Shown piece by piece: positions 1-12,400 of a stretch of 64,000 nucleotides of DNA. Position 1 is the stretch's first letter. The number at the start of each line of letters is the position of its first letter. This stretch comes from Patiria pectinifera (taxonomy: Eukaryota; Echinodermata; Asteroidea; Valvatida; Asterinidae). Location of the stretch: positions 18,095,430 to 18,159,429 of the forward strand of contig CM057129.1 of the NCBI GenBank assembly GCA_029964075.1, read 5' to 3'. A program made the translations under genes and the position numbers. The notes beneath the pieces were generated by a model. The model had not been told where the DNA came from, searched no databases, and saw nothing but the letters and a program-made list of their open reading frames with translations.

Positions 1-213
1 GTGATACCCGTGCAACGCTCAGTTGTCCCCTACAATTTTTTATTAAATGCTTCAAAAGTTTGTTCAACCCCCGTACGCATATCCGAAAAACCACCCACTT
101 GAACGCATGACACTGCCCACCCTTCCTTAGCAGAGTAGAACGAAAAGAGTCCAAAAACCTTCCTTTTTCCCCATCTTTCCTCTACATTCTAAGACATAAA
201 CTGAACTTATTAG
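1..213 (+). other. CERT upstream / 5' untranslated region
   Basis: No open frame of note. A TATA box is not evident. The pyrimidine-rich run around 160-185 followed by AG at 191-192 looks like a 3' splice site, suggesting the coding exon 1 has a short 5' UTR joined to a non-coding exon to the left. Confidence 0.35.
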
Positions 214-495
214 ATGATGCATGACACAAGTAGGATCGAGTTAGAGCGGAAAATGTCCGACGACCCCGCAATCTTACTGAGCGACGAGGAAGAAAATGAC
301 GACGATTTCGACAGCGATGAAATCGAGAGCGTACCGGAGTTGGAGGACAAGCTGAACAAGTGGACCAACTACATCCACGGGTGGCAGGACCGGTGGGTCT
401 CGCTCCGGAACGGTACACTCAGCTACTTCAAAGCGCACACGGACATTCATCTTGGGTGCAGGGGATCTATCAGTTTGGCGAGAGCGGATATCGAG
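214..495 (+). CDS. CERT1: CERT exon 1 (start and first half of PH domain)
   Basis: Encodes an acidic N-terminus and PH-domain strands with [12 protein letters not shown] and GCRGSISL. The first ATG (214) follows an in-frame TAG directly. A second ATG at 253 has A at -3 and begins MSDD, like the human MSDN start, so 253 may be the true start and would remove 13 residues. The donor is GAG|gtgag at 496, phase 0, the same position as the PH-splitting intron in vertebrate CERT. A pyrimidine-rich stretch ending in AG at 192 could be a splice acceptor, so a non-coding 5' exon may lie left of the window. Confidence 0.93.
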
Positions 496-3400
496 GTGAG
501 AATGGAACATATTTGGCTTTTAAAAAATAACAAAATAAAGGGGAAAATGAAGTTTGAACAGCTAATTTCTTTTGTCAAAAAGCCATCCTCAACTTCAACT
601 TGTCTCAACTCAAAGAGCAAGAAACACAACTCAAGCAGTCCAACTTGAACTTGACTTTGCTCAGGTGCTGGTAAAAGTTACTTAGTTTTAGAACCCGTCT
701 ATTTTGGTTTCGCTCATTTAAAAAAAAGGTAGTGTATATTTTGCCGGAGGTAACGCCGGCAAACTAACGTTTACTAAAGGTTTGCCAGCGGCAATCCATA
801 TCAACAGAGGGCGCTGTACTCTTTAAGATAGGGCTGAATTATAACATGTATTAAATTCCCACCAAAGTTGTGTAGCACAGTCGGTGCAGTGGTTAAGCAA
901 TAGCTCTAGTGAGTGGGATGTCCCGAGTTCGAATCCTGATCCCCGCCACAATTTTAAGGTTTTTTTTCCCATCCCAAAATAAATAAGAATATTCTTCTTT
1001 TTTTATTTTAATATGTCTCAAACATTTTATTGCAGAGTATTACTTTTTCTTTTTTAAAGGGAAATAAAGTCCGAAATTATAAAATGGTCTGATTCCCATC
1101 TTGTAAATACAAAAATACAACGATAATATTGGCATGGAGCCAGACTAAAATTTGTCACTGGAAAATGTTTAAGTACAAAAAAACAGTAACTGCGCATGTT
1201 CAGTGCATATCCGGCAAACTAACGTTTACTGAAGGTTTGCCGTCTCCGGCAAAATATCCACTGCCTTAAAAAAAAGTCTAGCAAGGTGTTTATCATTCTA
1301 AAAAATTACTGTTGCAGCCTCGGGCTCAAGCAGTCTTTTTTATGCATTGGGGAAATAATGTTGCAACCTGATGCCACTTTTTCTTCCTAAATCATCAGAC
1401 CCTCTAAAGCTACGCCATCCTATTTCTACGCACTCACCTTTTATTTGCGTTTGGCAAACGCGCGTGCATGCAAAGCGCAATAAAGATAAATCATTGCAAA
1501 AATGTTGAAAAGACATGAATCTGGGACTAAGTGAGAATTTCCAATTTTGTTAGGAAATACTTGGAAAATTTTCTCGACTCTCCAAAGACTTTGTCTGTTT
1601 GTACACAACCGCTGAAGTGGCATGTGGATACTACCGGTACTTCTTTCCTAGATGGAAGTGTTTTTATCGCTTTGAACAGTGATGTGTGTTTTGTTGTCAT
1701 TGTGTTTTGTCGTTGTTGTGTTTTGTCGTTGTTGTGTTTAACCCATAATTTCCCTCATAAATCAAAACCCTAACCTCTTTCCACATTTATAATTGATCCT
1801 GTTGATATTCTAGTGTCTAGATGAGTCAGAAAACATTATAAGACTGGCATTTTTTCAGCTTTTTAGATGAGTTTGAAACATAAGAATGGGTTTTCATTTA
1901 CATATTTATTATATTGGGCGGGATCAGTCGATCTGCACGTTCGGTAGATGGCATTGCACGTTTGGCGTTTTTACTTCTCATGAATGCTATATTACAAATT
2001 GAAAAACACTGTACAAAGTCTTGCGTTGTCTGGAATTTCCTAATTTTTTTTCTAAATTTCCAGTTGTAAGCCTGAAAATTGTGAAGACTGGAAATAATAA
2101 GACTGCTTGTGAAATAAGTGGTAAGAAAATAATAACACTCCTAAGAACCAAAACAAACGTGGCGCCTGTAAAGTCTACACAATTGCCCAGCCCAAGTCAC
2201 ATTCGTCATATGCCACTTGGGTGGTTGTGTGCAAAGTCTTTAGGTAGTCGCGAATATTTTCCAATTATTTTCTAACAAGTTAAACAATTTCTTTTTTGAT
2301 ACATTGTTATGACTGAAAAGCCATGATGAAAATAAACGACATCAGGATATTGAATTATCCCCCTCTTTTTACAAACACGACAATTGTTATGGTTAGAGAC
2401 TAGTGAGATTAATGACAAAATATCTTGAGGCATGCTATAGCATTGATGTGACAGGATGTAGACACGATAAAATGCATTGACAATTGTCTGAGAGACCCCA
2501 TGAGCCCCGGGGAATTGTGCAATAGGGTGTGTTATGTCCATTATCGCTGTGCTCCTGAGGTGGGGGGGGGGAGGTGTCAAGACACATGTTGGTGTACATG
2601 TACACTTCAAATAGTTCACAGGTTGTGTCTTAGGTGTGTATGGATTTTCTTCAGGTAGTAGGTGAATTTTACAGACTGTGAACGGTGGGTAGAAAAATTG
2701 TTGCTACGTAAAAATAATGCCCAAAGCATACATGATTAGGGCATCACCACTCTGAGGTGAGATGTGTGTAGATTTATCTGAATCACCATGGGTTTGTCTT
2801 ACAATTGATAGGTTCATAACAGTACATGCCACATTTTGTACATTGATTCTGCTGCATTTGTTGCATCCAAGAGGGCACTCTATGGGCCTTATGCACGAGT
2901 CGGCCATATTGAATTGAAAGTGAGGTAAAATTTTAATTTTTGGAACTTAGGAAGAGAAATGAAAGCAAGTTTATTGCTAATTAATTCCGGTCTGCTTCAA
3001 TGAATAATTTAAAATTTGTAATTAAACATTCCCTAATGTTTAAAGCCAGATTGAAAAAAAGGAGAGTAAAATAAGGCTGCATTATGTCTGCATAAATAGT
3101 CTGGCACCATTTCATTCAACAGTTAACAACTTTAACCCTCTTGTACTTCCTCAAGACTACCCTGGTAAGTCCAACCGGACTTTCCTGTTCAATCCACTGT
3201 GCCTCATTTTCAGTTGTCTGCTGAATCCAACGGAGTCCAACAATGCGTTATAATGCGGTTCAGTTGCCTGCTGAATCCAACATTTTGCATGAGGAATGTA
3301 CACAAGGGGTTAACTGCTCAATCCAACAGGCTCCATCGGGTATGTGACATAGTTGGATCCTGTTGGATTCAGCAGGGTTTGGGTTAATGAAATACACCCA

Positions 3401-6400
3401 GGGAACTCGACAAAAATGGCCAACTCGTGCATAAGGCCCGTGATCCAAATGAAGTAATTTTTTTTGGGGGGAGGGGGTTGCCAGACTTGCCACTTGTACC
3501 ATCTTCTTGGCATCCTGTAGAACCCAACAAAATTTAGCACTAACATCTAGGTGTAAAGCCCATTGATTCACACAAACCCCACAGTAACACACACACTGTT
3601 CAAAGGTCTTTTCTTCCATTAAATCAACAAGATCTAACGAAACATTCCTGACAAATGTGATCATCGTGTTGATACACAGTCCAGCATGTTCCAATACAAA
3701 TTTGTACAAGCAGCAAAGGGCGGTCCTGCTGTTTGGCATCAACAAAACGTCAACAAACATGATTAGCGTCAACAAAGCATCAACAAGCTAGAAATGCTCA
3801 AAATGCATTCTTGAGCTTCAAACAAGCTATACGTTGTATTATTGTAAGAAATGAGGGAAATTCAGGATTCAGAAAAAGGTTTTTTTTTTTTTGTGCAATG
3901 ATTTACGGTGACTGGAAGCAGCCATCTTTCTTTTCTCAGCGGCAATTCCGTTCGTTTTGGGCATGCCCGATTGTACCATACCCCAGAAAGACAAGATGGT
4001 GGCCAGTTTCGTTGGAAGAAGGGCACCGTTGTTGTCGTACCTTCAAAATTATGTTTTAACGTACTTTTAAATATTGTGATAAATTTAAATTCTTAAGAAC
4101 CCACTGAGTATTGTGAACACCTTTGTTTTGCTGTAAAAGGCTTTGTTGATGCTTGTTGATGCTTGTTGACACTTAATAGCATGACCCGCTAAGGGGCCAG
4201 TAGTAACAGGTTCTTTGGTAAAAGTTTATCGACCTGCATCCATGCCACTCAACTCCATGTTTGTACACACTGTCACCCGTATGGTATTTGGTTTATTCAG
4301 GGGTCGAAGTTCAAAGTCTAACTGATATTACATACGGTAGATTATCTCCAGATTATGACCCAAATGGCTTTTGAGTGCTGAAAGCCAGAGTAATAAATAG
4401 CCCTGCACAATATTATTAGATCTGGTGGAATGTTTAAATCTGTGGTCCAAAGCACAAGATGTGATGGATGAAACATGAAATTGATTGTTGACATGTCAGA
4501 AAGCCAACTTTATGAGTTTAGTTAAGATTGTTAAAGATATACTGTGCATGCTTTTGTGGGGTTTCTACCCTGAAACTTACGGCACATGTACATTACTTTA
4601 TAAGAGGTATGCAGACAAAATATAATTTTTTTGGTGGGGGGGGGGTTAAAATTAAATATACAAGAAGAACATTTGTAAAGAAAACTCATAAATGTCACCC
4701 ATAATACCAGTATTTTTTATTGCCAGGGTAAACGAAGTGTTTCAAAACCATTCCTCTGAAACTTATTACCACATCGTGTGATGACGCGTACGTTTGTACA
4801 ATGCACCCAAAAAAAACCAATTGTTTGCATTTCAAACTTTGATTGCATTGGCAGTATTTGCATTAAACCCTCCTATGCAAACATGCATTTAATTTAAGTG
4901 ACTGTTTTCAGCAGTTAAGAGCTCCCAGCCTACTACACATGTGCATAAAGCAGGATTGACTGGCTGTGACTGTTAATGTACGGTAACTTGATACAGCTTT
5001 GCTTTGACTGTAGGCGATTGATAAGCCAGCTGTGCCTACCACTTGCCTGCTTTTGTCTTTTGACTGAATTGGAATAGTTAGAGTGCTTGCTTGAAATATG
5101 ATCTGACTGTTGGTGACTAGCCTGTGTGAAAAGCATGGCAGGGGAAGAGGATTGATTTTTTGACTGTCTGTGACAGTTCAAACGGCAGGAGGGTTGATAA
5201 AACTACTTCGATGGTAAATTAGACACAAAACTGTTTTGACAAAAACTCTAAATTTGCCACCTGCAGTCAGAATGAACAAGCTTTGTTCAGACAGTGTTTT
5301 CACATGTCGCCTCTCACGCGCCTCGCGGATGATCACACACTTTGTATGAATTAACCATGACCTTGACAACTCGTGAACATACACACAGACAAGTGTTACA
5401 TGTGTATCTATGTGGACTTTCATGCAGCCGTACTTGCGTGTACTTGTGGGGAAGACCTTTGCTTCCCTTTTTTTGTTCTCTGTTCCAGTAGAAATCTGAA
5501 CTCCAAATCTCAGACTCCCTTATGGGGAAGATGGATTTCAGAAAACTTCCTTGTGTCTACTGTTCTATTGTATTTTCTACCCCTTAAGGAACCATACATC
5601 CACCTTTGTTTTCCTGTAGTTAAGAAAAACTGAAGAAACACCTCATTTTACTCACACCATGAACACTCTTTCAACCCGAATTTTCGATAATGATTTTCTT
5701 GAGTGTTCCTCTTCATTTTGCGACTGATAACCCTGACCCCCAAAATGTCTCTTTCACTGTTTTTCAGAAAGTGGAAAACACTGTGTGAGTCCACATATCG
5801 TCTTCAGAGTTCCTGCACTGTGTTGACATCTTTTGTTCACAGGCCCACATACACTGTAGTTACAGCAGCGCTTGCTCATGCGCACCCTATACACTTTAAA
5901 TAGCGTAGTGCTGTTAACCCTAACCTTCCAAAATCCTCTAAAATCCTCCGTGCGTTTTTGGAGGATTTTAGAGGACTACGGCTGAATGGCGAAAAAGTGT
6001 CGGTTGATTTTGTGGGATGCACTGTGTCAAGTTCATAGGCTGTACCCAGCATTGTTGATGTTCAGTCATGCATCATTGAGCCCCGCATTATGCTCGATAT
6101 CGTCTACGCTGCTTCTAAATGTCATCGGCACTGCCCCAATCCGTTAACAGTGCTTGCAGGATTGAGGATGGTTCCTAGCCAAAAGGGCCTAGAGAGTTAG
6201 GGTTGTAATAATAAATAAAAAAATTATTGCATGAAGATTCCTTTACTGTTTATTAGTCATAATTCTTAGGTGATTCTTTTTCATCAGCACTTACGAGAAA
6301 GTTCTAGCAGAGCTTTCCCTATCAGAACTTTCCCATAACTGCTGGTGAAAAAGAATCAAATAAGTATTAAACAAGAAAAAGTGATTTTAATTTCAAATCT

Positions 6401-9400
6401 TCTTTTTTTGTGGTCAAGTTCTGGCAGCGCATTTCAGATCAAGAGCTTGTTGACAACAGCCCATTATTGAATTATTTAAATACAGATCCAAATTTCTGTA
6501 CCAAAATTGTATTTTTGGTAATTTTCTTGTGTCCTCTTTGATTGTTTTTATCAATCAATCGTTTACTTTTGTTAGCGTCCTGTTTGAATAATATTAAAAC
6601 ATTAACACTTACATCAAATGTGGTGTAACATTTACAGATGAAATGAAAGTTACTATTTTTAGTTTTCCAAATAAACCACATAGCGAAACTGACTATACAT
6701 GTAGTTTCATTATAATAATTGTAAAGTTGAACAAAGAAATTGTTTTTCGTTTTAATATAAAGTAATTTTGTTTATTTGTTTTTTTATGTAGGCCCACCCC
6801 TTTGATGAACTTCGCTTTGACGTCAGCATCAATGACAATGTGTGGTACCTGCGCTGCAAGAACACCGACGACCGTCAGAAGTGGCTGGATGCATTGGAGG
6901 CCCAGAAGGCGGCCGCCGAGGCGGAGAGCACCAGCCTACAGCGCCAGGGCTCCATGCTGTCGCTGCACTCCACCGCTAGTTTGGCCTCCTCGTCTTCATT
7001 CAAGGTTCGTGGTTCAAAGATTGAAGCATTAAAAGTATGGAATGAACCCTTCTCCCATGAAAACTTACACCTGTGCGAGATAACCACTTAGGAGGTGTTT
7101 GCACAGTAACAACCAAAACCACAACCGAAGTTGTCAAGTCCACCACAAGTTTGGCAAGAAAATGAATCACTAGTCAATTCAAAAGTATGATCACAGATAA
7201 CATGGGTTGAACAGTAACCAAGGAATGCATTTCTCAGAGTTTGTATGAATAGTTATGACTTGACCCGGGACTCATATGATATGATACAGGTGAAGGCTGC
7301 TATACCGATTATTCGGCTTTACCGAACATCATCCTTGGCTCCCAGGTATTTTACGTACAAAACGTACCGAACATTGCTGTTGAAAAAACGTCGACAGATT
7401 AATAAAAAATCTACTGGTTATATTGAACACTATTTGGGCCATTTTTAATTCCCGAACGTCAAATGACCCATGGTTACATCGTGTTTGAATGTTGAAGAGT
7501 GATAGGTGGCTATGATTTCCCCAAGAAGGGAAAAGCCTCTCGTTGCTGAAGTTTCATGACGACTCCGCATGCAGCCGCGGGATGTGAGAAATGTCAGTTA
7601 TTTATTGGTCAAAAGAGGGCGCTGCTGATGTGTGAAAACCACCGTAGTAGGGTTTCCCCCCAAAGCTTAGATTTTGCACCTACATGTAGATTCATGCATA
7701 TTAACCCTCCCTGTCTGGCTGGCAATTTCAACAAGCCCAGCTCTGCAGTCAAAATAAATCCAGTGACTGTTTTTAACAGTTGAGTGCTCCCTTGCCTTCA
7801 TAAAGCAGGATTGACTGGCTGTGATTGTTATGAAGCCTGATATAGCTATGCTTTGACTGTAGGAGATTGATAAGCCAGCTGTGTCTACCAGTTACATGCT
7901 TTTGTGTGTTGATGGAATTTGACAGTCACGGTGCTTATTAGAAATATGGTCTGACTGTTGGTGACTGGCCTGTGTAAAAGGCATGGCAGGGAGCAGGATT
8001 GAATTGTTGACTGTCTGTGACTGATCAAACAAAAGGAGGGTTAACATGTGCAAACAATATACTTGGGTAGGCATCGGCCTTTTTGAAGTGGCTAAATGTT
8101 TAAACGGTGATTAATTAACCCTAATTCCCTAGAGCCTTTCACTAGGAACTGGACCAAGTCCATCAAAATCCATAAATCAATGTGCGTCCAATACAAAACT
8201 GTACATGACATAATGGAATCCACCACCGACGCACTGGTTGACATTCATGGACTTGCTACACATGGCTTTTATCACAATTGCAGTACAGGAAGCTAGGCAA
8301 AATCAATCAGATACCCCTAGCACTGCTTCAGCCCTGCCCCAAAATGGGGGATGGATTTGATGGAGTTGGGGTGGTTAGGGTTAATTAATAGATTTGCTAA
8401 AGGTTTCCAAAATTAAACACAATGTCCCATCTGTAATTCAGATAGGAACTCATCACTGGTTCCATTTCTCTGCAGAAGGGGCGTGGCTTGCGGGAGAAGC
8501 TTGCCGAGATGGAGACATTCCGTGACATCCTCTGTCGTCAGGTGGATGCCCTGCAGGGTTACTTTGATGTCTGCGCTGAGTCTGCCTCAACAGGATCAGG
8601 AGACCCGAGGAAATGGCTCGACGACCCGTGTAAGTTGAAACCAGCGTATTTTTTCGAAATGCTGATATTTTGTCTAGCTATAGTGTAAAGGGTGAGCGGA
8701 CATGAAATGCTAAAGCAGTGAAAACCAGTAGAGCAGTTTTAAACCTCTTGAATCCTTCAAAATCAAATAGAAGGTTTTCAGATATTTTGTAGAATTTAGA
8801 AAGGTAGAGACCGGTCACTTTTTCTTGACGTGGGGCTTGGTGCCCTGTGAAAGATAAGTGCAAAGAATGGTCCAGTGAGGTTTTTGCAAAAAACGGAAAA
8901 GTTTGAAGATGTAGGAACACAGCAATTCGGAGAGGCATAAAATGTTACTTAATTCCAAAACTGCACTCACTTAATCAAATGCATTACATCCACTAACAAA
9001 TGCTTTTTTCAGTGGCACAAGGCTTAACGGGCCCATGCAGTGTAATTTGTTTTAATGCAGTCCTTTGTATCCCAAATAAAGCTTATTTTTAATTCTTGGT
9101 TTGCAATTTTCAAGGGTATTTTGGTGCATTTTTGGTTTTTTATGCTATTGAAACTTCCATATTCATGAGCAAAAATCTGATGTCATTTCAGGTAGAAACC
9201 TCAATGTTACAGCTATTTCAGCACCACAAGTTGTTAGAATTTTGGATATTTTGTCGTAAATTTTCTGTTCTTTGGGGATTCGTTGTTGTCACGTACCTGG
9301 CAGTAAGCCAGTGAGCAAACTTTACTCGCAGATGTTTTCACTGGGCAAATGTTTGGGTTCACATTTGAACAGAAAACCCCTAAACTGAACAGTGTCTTTC

Positions 9401-12400
9401 TGACATCACAACAACAGCGCCCTCAGGTGTCCAGAAAAGCATGGAAAATTTTTAATGTGAAAAGAAGTGCACTCTTTAATAAAAGTAACCCAAAAGGGAT
9501 GTCAGATAGTTTTCATACAGTTGAAGAGGAGTAAAAAGTTGCACCAAATATGTTCCTTCGAAAATTCATTTCATCGGCCCTTTAATACAAATGCTACTGT
9601 TTCGTGTCTGGGATATTAATATAACTTGACTAATGAATGAATGGTCTGTTTCTTTGACAGTATCTGATGGCAATGACGATGGAGAAGACATTGATGATGA
9701 ATCAGGAACCACGCCCCGCGTTGACTCCCACATGAGGTTCATCCACACAAATGGACCCTCGGCTCACAAAGACAAAGGTACACTCTTTGCCAGTTAGTCG
9801 GATCAATTATGGGAATTCCTTCCACATGAATTGAATTGGAGGATGCAAAACCTAATCAGCAATGGAGTTATGTGGAAGGAGACGTACTTATCATTATTAG
9901 CTCGGCAGTCCTTGGAATGTGTTGCTGCTGTCGCCCATAATAATGTGCATTCGGTAAATGTAGGGCGTTTTCTTGAGATGAAAGTTCAGCTGGATGGAGG
10001 GCGCCATGGCATTAATGTCGACAGACAATTTCATCACAGACAGTTTCATCACAAGGGTATTGCAAAAAATTAAATTAAACCCAAAATGTGCTTGTCTAAA
10101 ATTAAAGTTGCATGCCCTGTGCTCTTAAAAAATGGATTTGTTTCTCTCCTAATGAATTTTCAACTTGTATGTTTTGTTTTACAGAAAAAAATACTTTAAT
10201 TTGATTTTGGGCGTCTGCAACCCTCTGAAAAAGGGCTTTCATTTTGCGCACAAATGAACCAATCTTGCGAGAGCTAAATTATTGTCTGGCAGCCAATAAT
10301 ATGAATTTTAATAATTCAATAACTAAACATTGTTGGATATTTTTTGTTCAGTGTCTCATTCAAAAGTGGATATCTTGTATATTGCTTGGAAAATAGTTAT
10401 TTGAAAAACAAAATCTATTTATTGAGGTGAAACTTAGAAAAAAAGCCCCGTGAACAATCTTGAACTTGCACAATTGCATTTTAGTTGTGATGAGTAGAGT
10501 GCCAACTTTCTCCACAAACTGAGAATGCACTTTTGGTATAAAAACTGATTGATCCCATCTGTGTTTTGTGTGGTTGGAAAATGTTCGATGTTCAACTGTA
10601 ATTTCAGCTTTTTGCCTTTGTAGCAAAGGGGACTTTCTTGTCCAGTTTTAATTTTTTATTTGTAGAATTATTTCTATCCACTCTTTGCGTCTCGTGCGTC
10701 TTTTCAGACAAGCCCAATTTCCAGCCCCACCAGATGGGAATGGACTTCAAAGGGGAGGCGTTCACCTTTAAGGCCACCACAGCCGGTATCCTAGCAACCT
10801 TGTCTCACTGCATCGACCTGATGAGGCAGCGGGAGGAGCAGTGGCAGAAGAGACTGGAGAAGGTGAGGTCATCTAAGATCTGGAGTTTTTGTTCAAACAC
10901 AAGTATCACAGTTCAAATCATAAGTCAAAACACAAGTCGGGTCTGTCATAAAAGAGGATGAAAACTGACAAAGGACTGTTCATTTTGAATGGCTTGTCAC
11001 TCAACTCGAAACGGAATGATTCTCGGTTGACTTGTAAAACTTGAGAGGATTTGTGAGGACTTTACTTCAACTCTTCAAGATTCCAATTAAGTGTCATTTT
11101 TCTTCAGTCTTTCTGGTAATTTCAAGAAAGGAAATAATGGACCCTACTTTCGATAAATAGATTTACTATATCTCGTTGCATTTTCCCGGTGGGTTCCTTC
11201 ATTCCAACTTCCTCTGCTGAAATTGTCAGTGATCGCTTTAAAAAAATGTACTTATAATTCCTAACGTTTCCAGATCCTTCACAGTCTACCACAATGTTGT
11301 GGAGGATTTTGTAGGTTCAGAGAAGGTAGAGCCACTATTACTTTACCTTGGCTTTTGATAAGCCTCAAGAGTTTAACAACAGAGAGTCTGCCACTGGTTT
11401 CCTGCAACAATGGTGGATTTTGAAGGATTCAGGAAGTTTCCCAGTAAAAATGCCTTGGGAGTTATGTTAGACATGTCACAAACTGTAAAGATGTAAACCC
11501 TGATCATGGGGTAACTGATTAAACGATTTTCAAATACTTGCTTCTCCCCTTTCCAATTTAATTTTATAAACTCTGCATGGACAAATGCGGGCACATGATC
11601 ACTGTACACTCACGAGGCCCCCTTCAATGGAGAAACCATTGTGCGCGATGTCATACAAAGTAACTGCCCCGTGAAGGATTATCTGAACATTAGCTAGCGC
11701 AATGCTTTCGCCATTGAAGGGGGCCTTCGTGATAGAATTGACAGTGTGCCAAGATTGGTCTATACTCAGTGCTGTCAAAGAGCATTTGCCAACAAAATCA
11801 CAAGCTTGCTCGGCTGAGATGTGAGCCCATGACTAATTACCTGCTGATCTTTATTGATATTTTAGGAGCAAGACAGAAGAAAAAAGGCAGTGGAAGCATA
11901 CAGAGCAGCTCTGAAGGATGTCAAGCAGAAAGCACGCCTGGGCGGTCCAGACTACGAGGTTGGTGAAAAAAACAACAGTTGTGTGTATTCAGGAGTTACA
12001 TTTGTAAAGTGCCATGATCCAATGGTTGCAGTATCCGACTCACATGTTTGAGTATATGAGTTCGAATCCCAGTGGTGTTCATGATGTTTTGTGTTCTTGG
12101 GCAAGACACTTCACAACAATTGCCTCTCTCCATCCAGGAGGGGGAAAAAAAATGGGTATCTGTGAAGGCAGAAGCTAGATTGCTGCTTCAAAGCTGGTAT
12201 AAATGGCCAGATAAACAGGGGTAATAATTGTGAAGTGCTTTGAGACACTAATATAAGGCATTATACAAGAACCACATGAAGTTTGATGTATTGATAGGTT
12301 TTAAAAAAAAATGATTTGCCACCCCAGTTTTGACATTCCAGTATTGACTTTTATGGAAATTGAGCAAATGAAATTGAAACATTTGGAATAACCTACTTTG

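Noticed and set aside
876-950. Functional tRNA gene
   Set aside because: Box B is good, but no acceptor stem or clean anticodon arm; inside a MITE.
3260-3775. 171-codon minus-strand frame in CERT intron 1
   Set aside because: Cys-rich but without a known motif. It overlaps inverted TGCTGAATCCAAC repeats and has no acceptor or donor framing.
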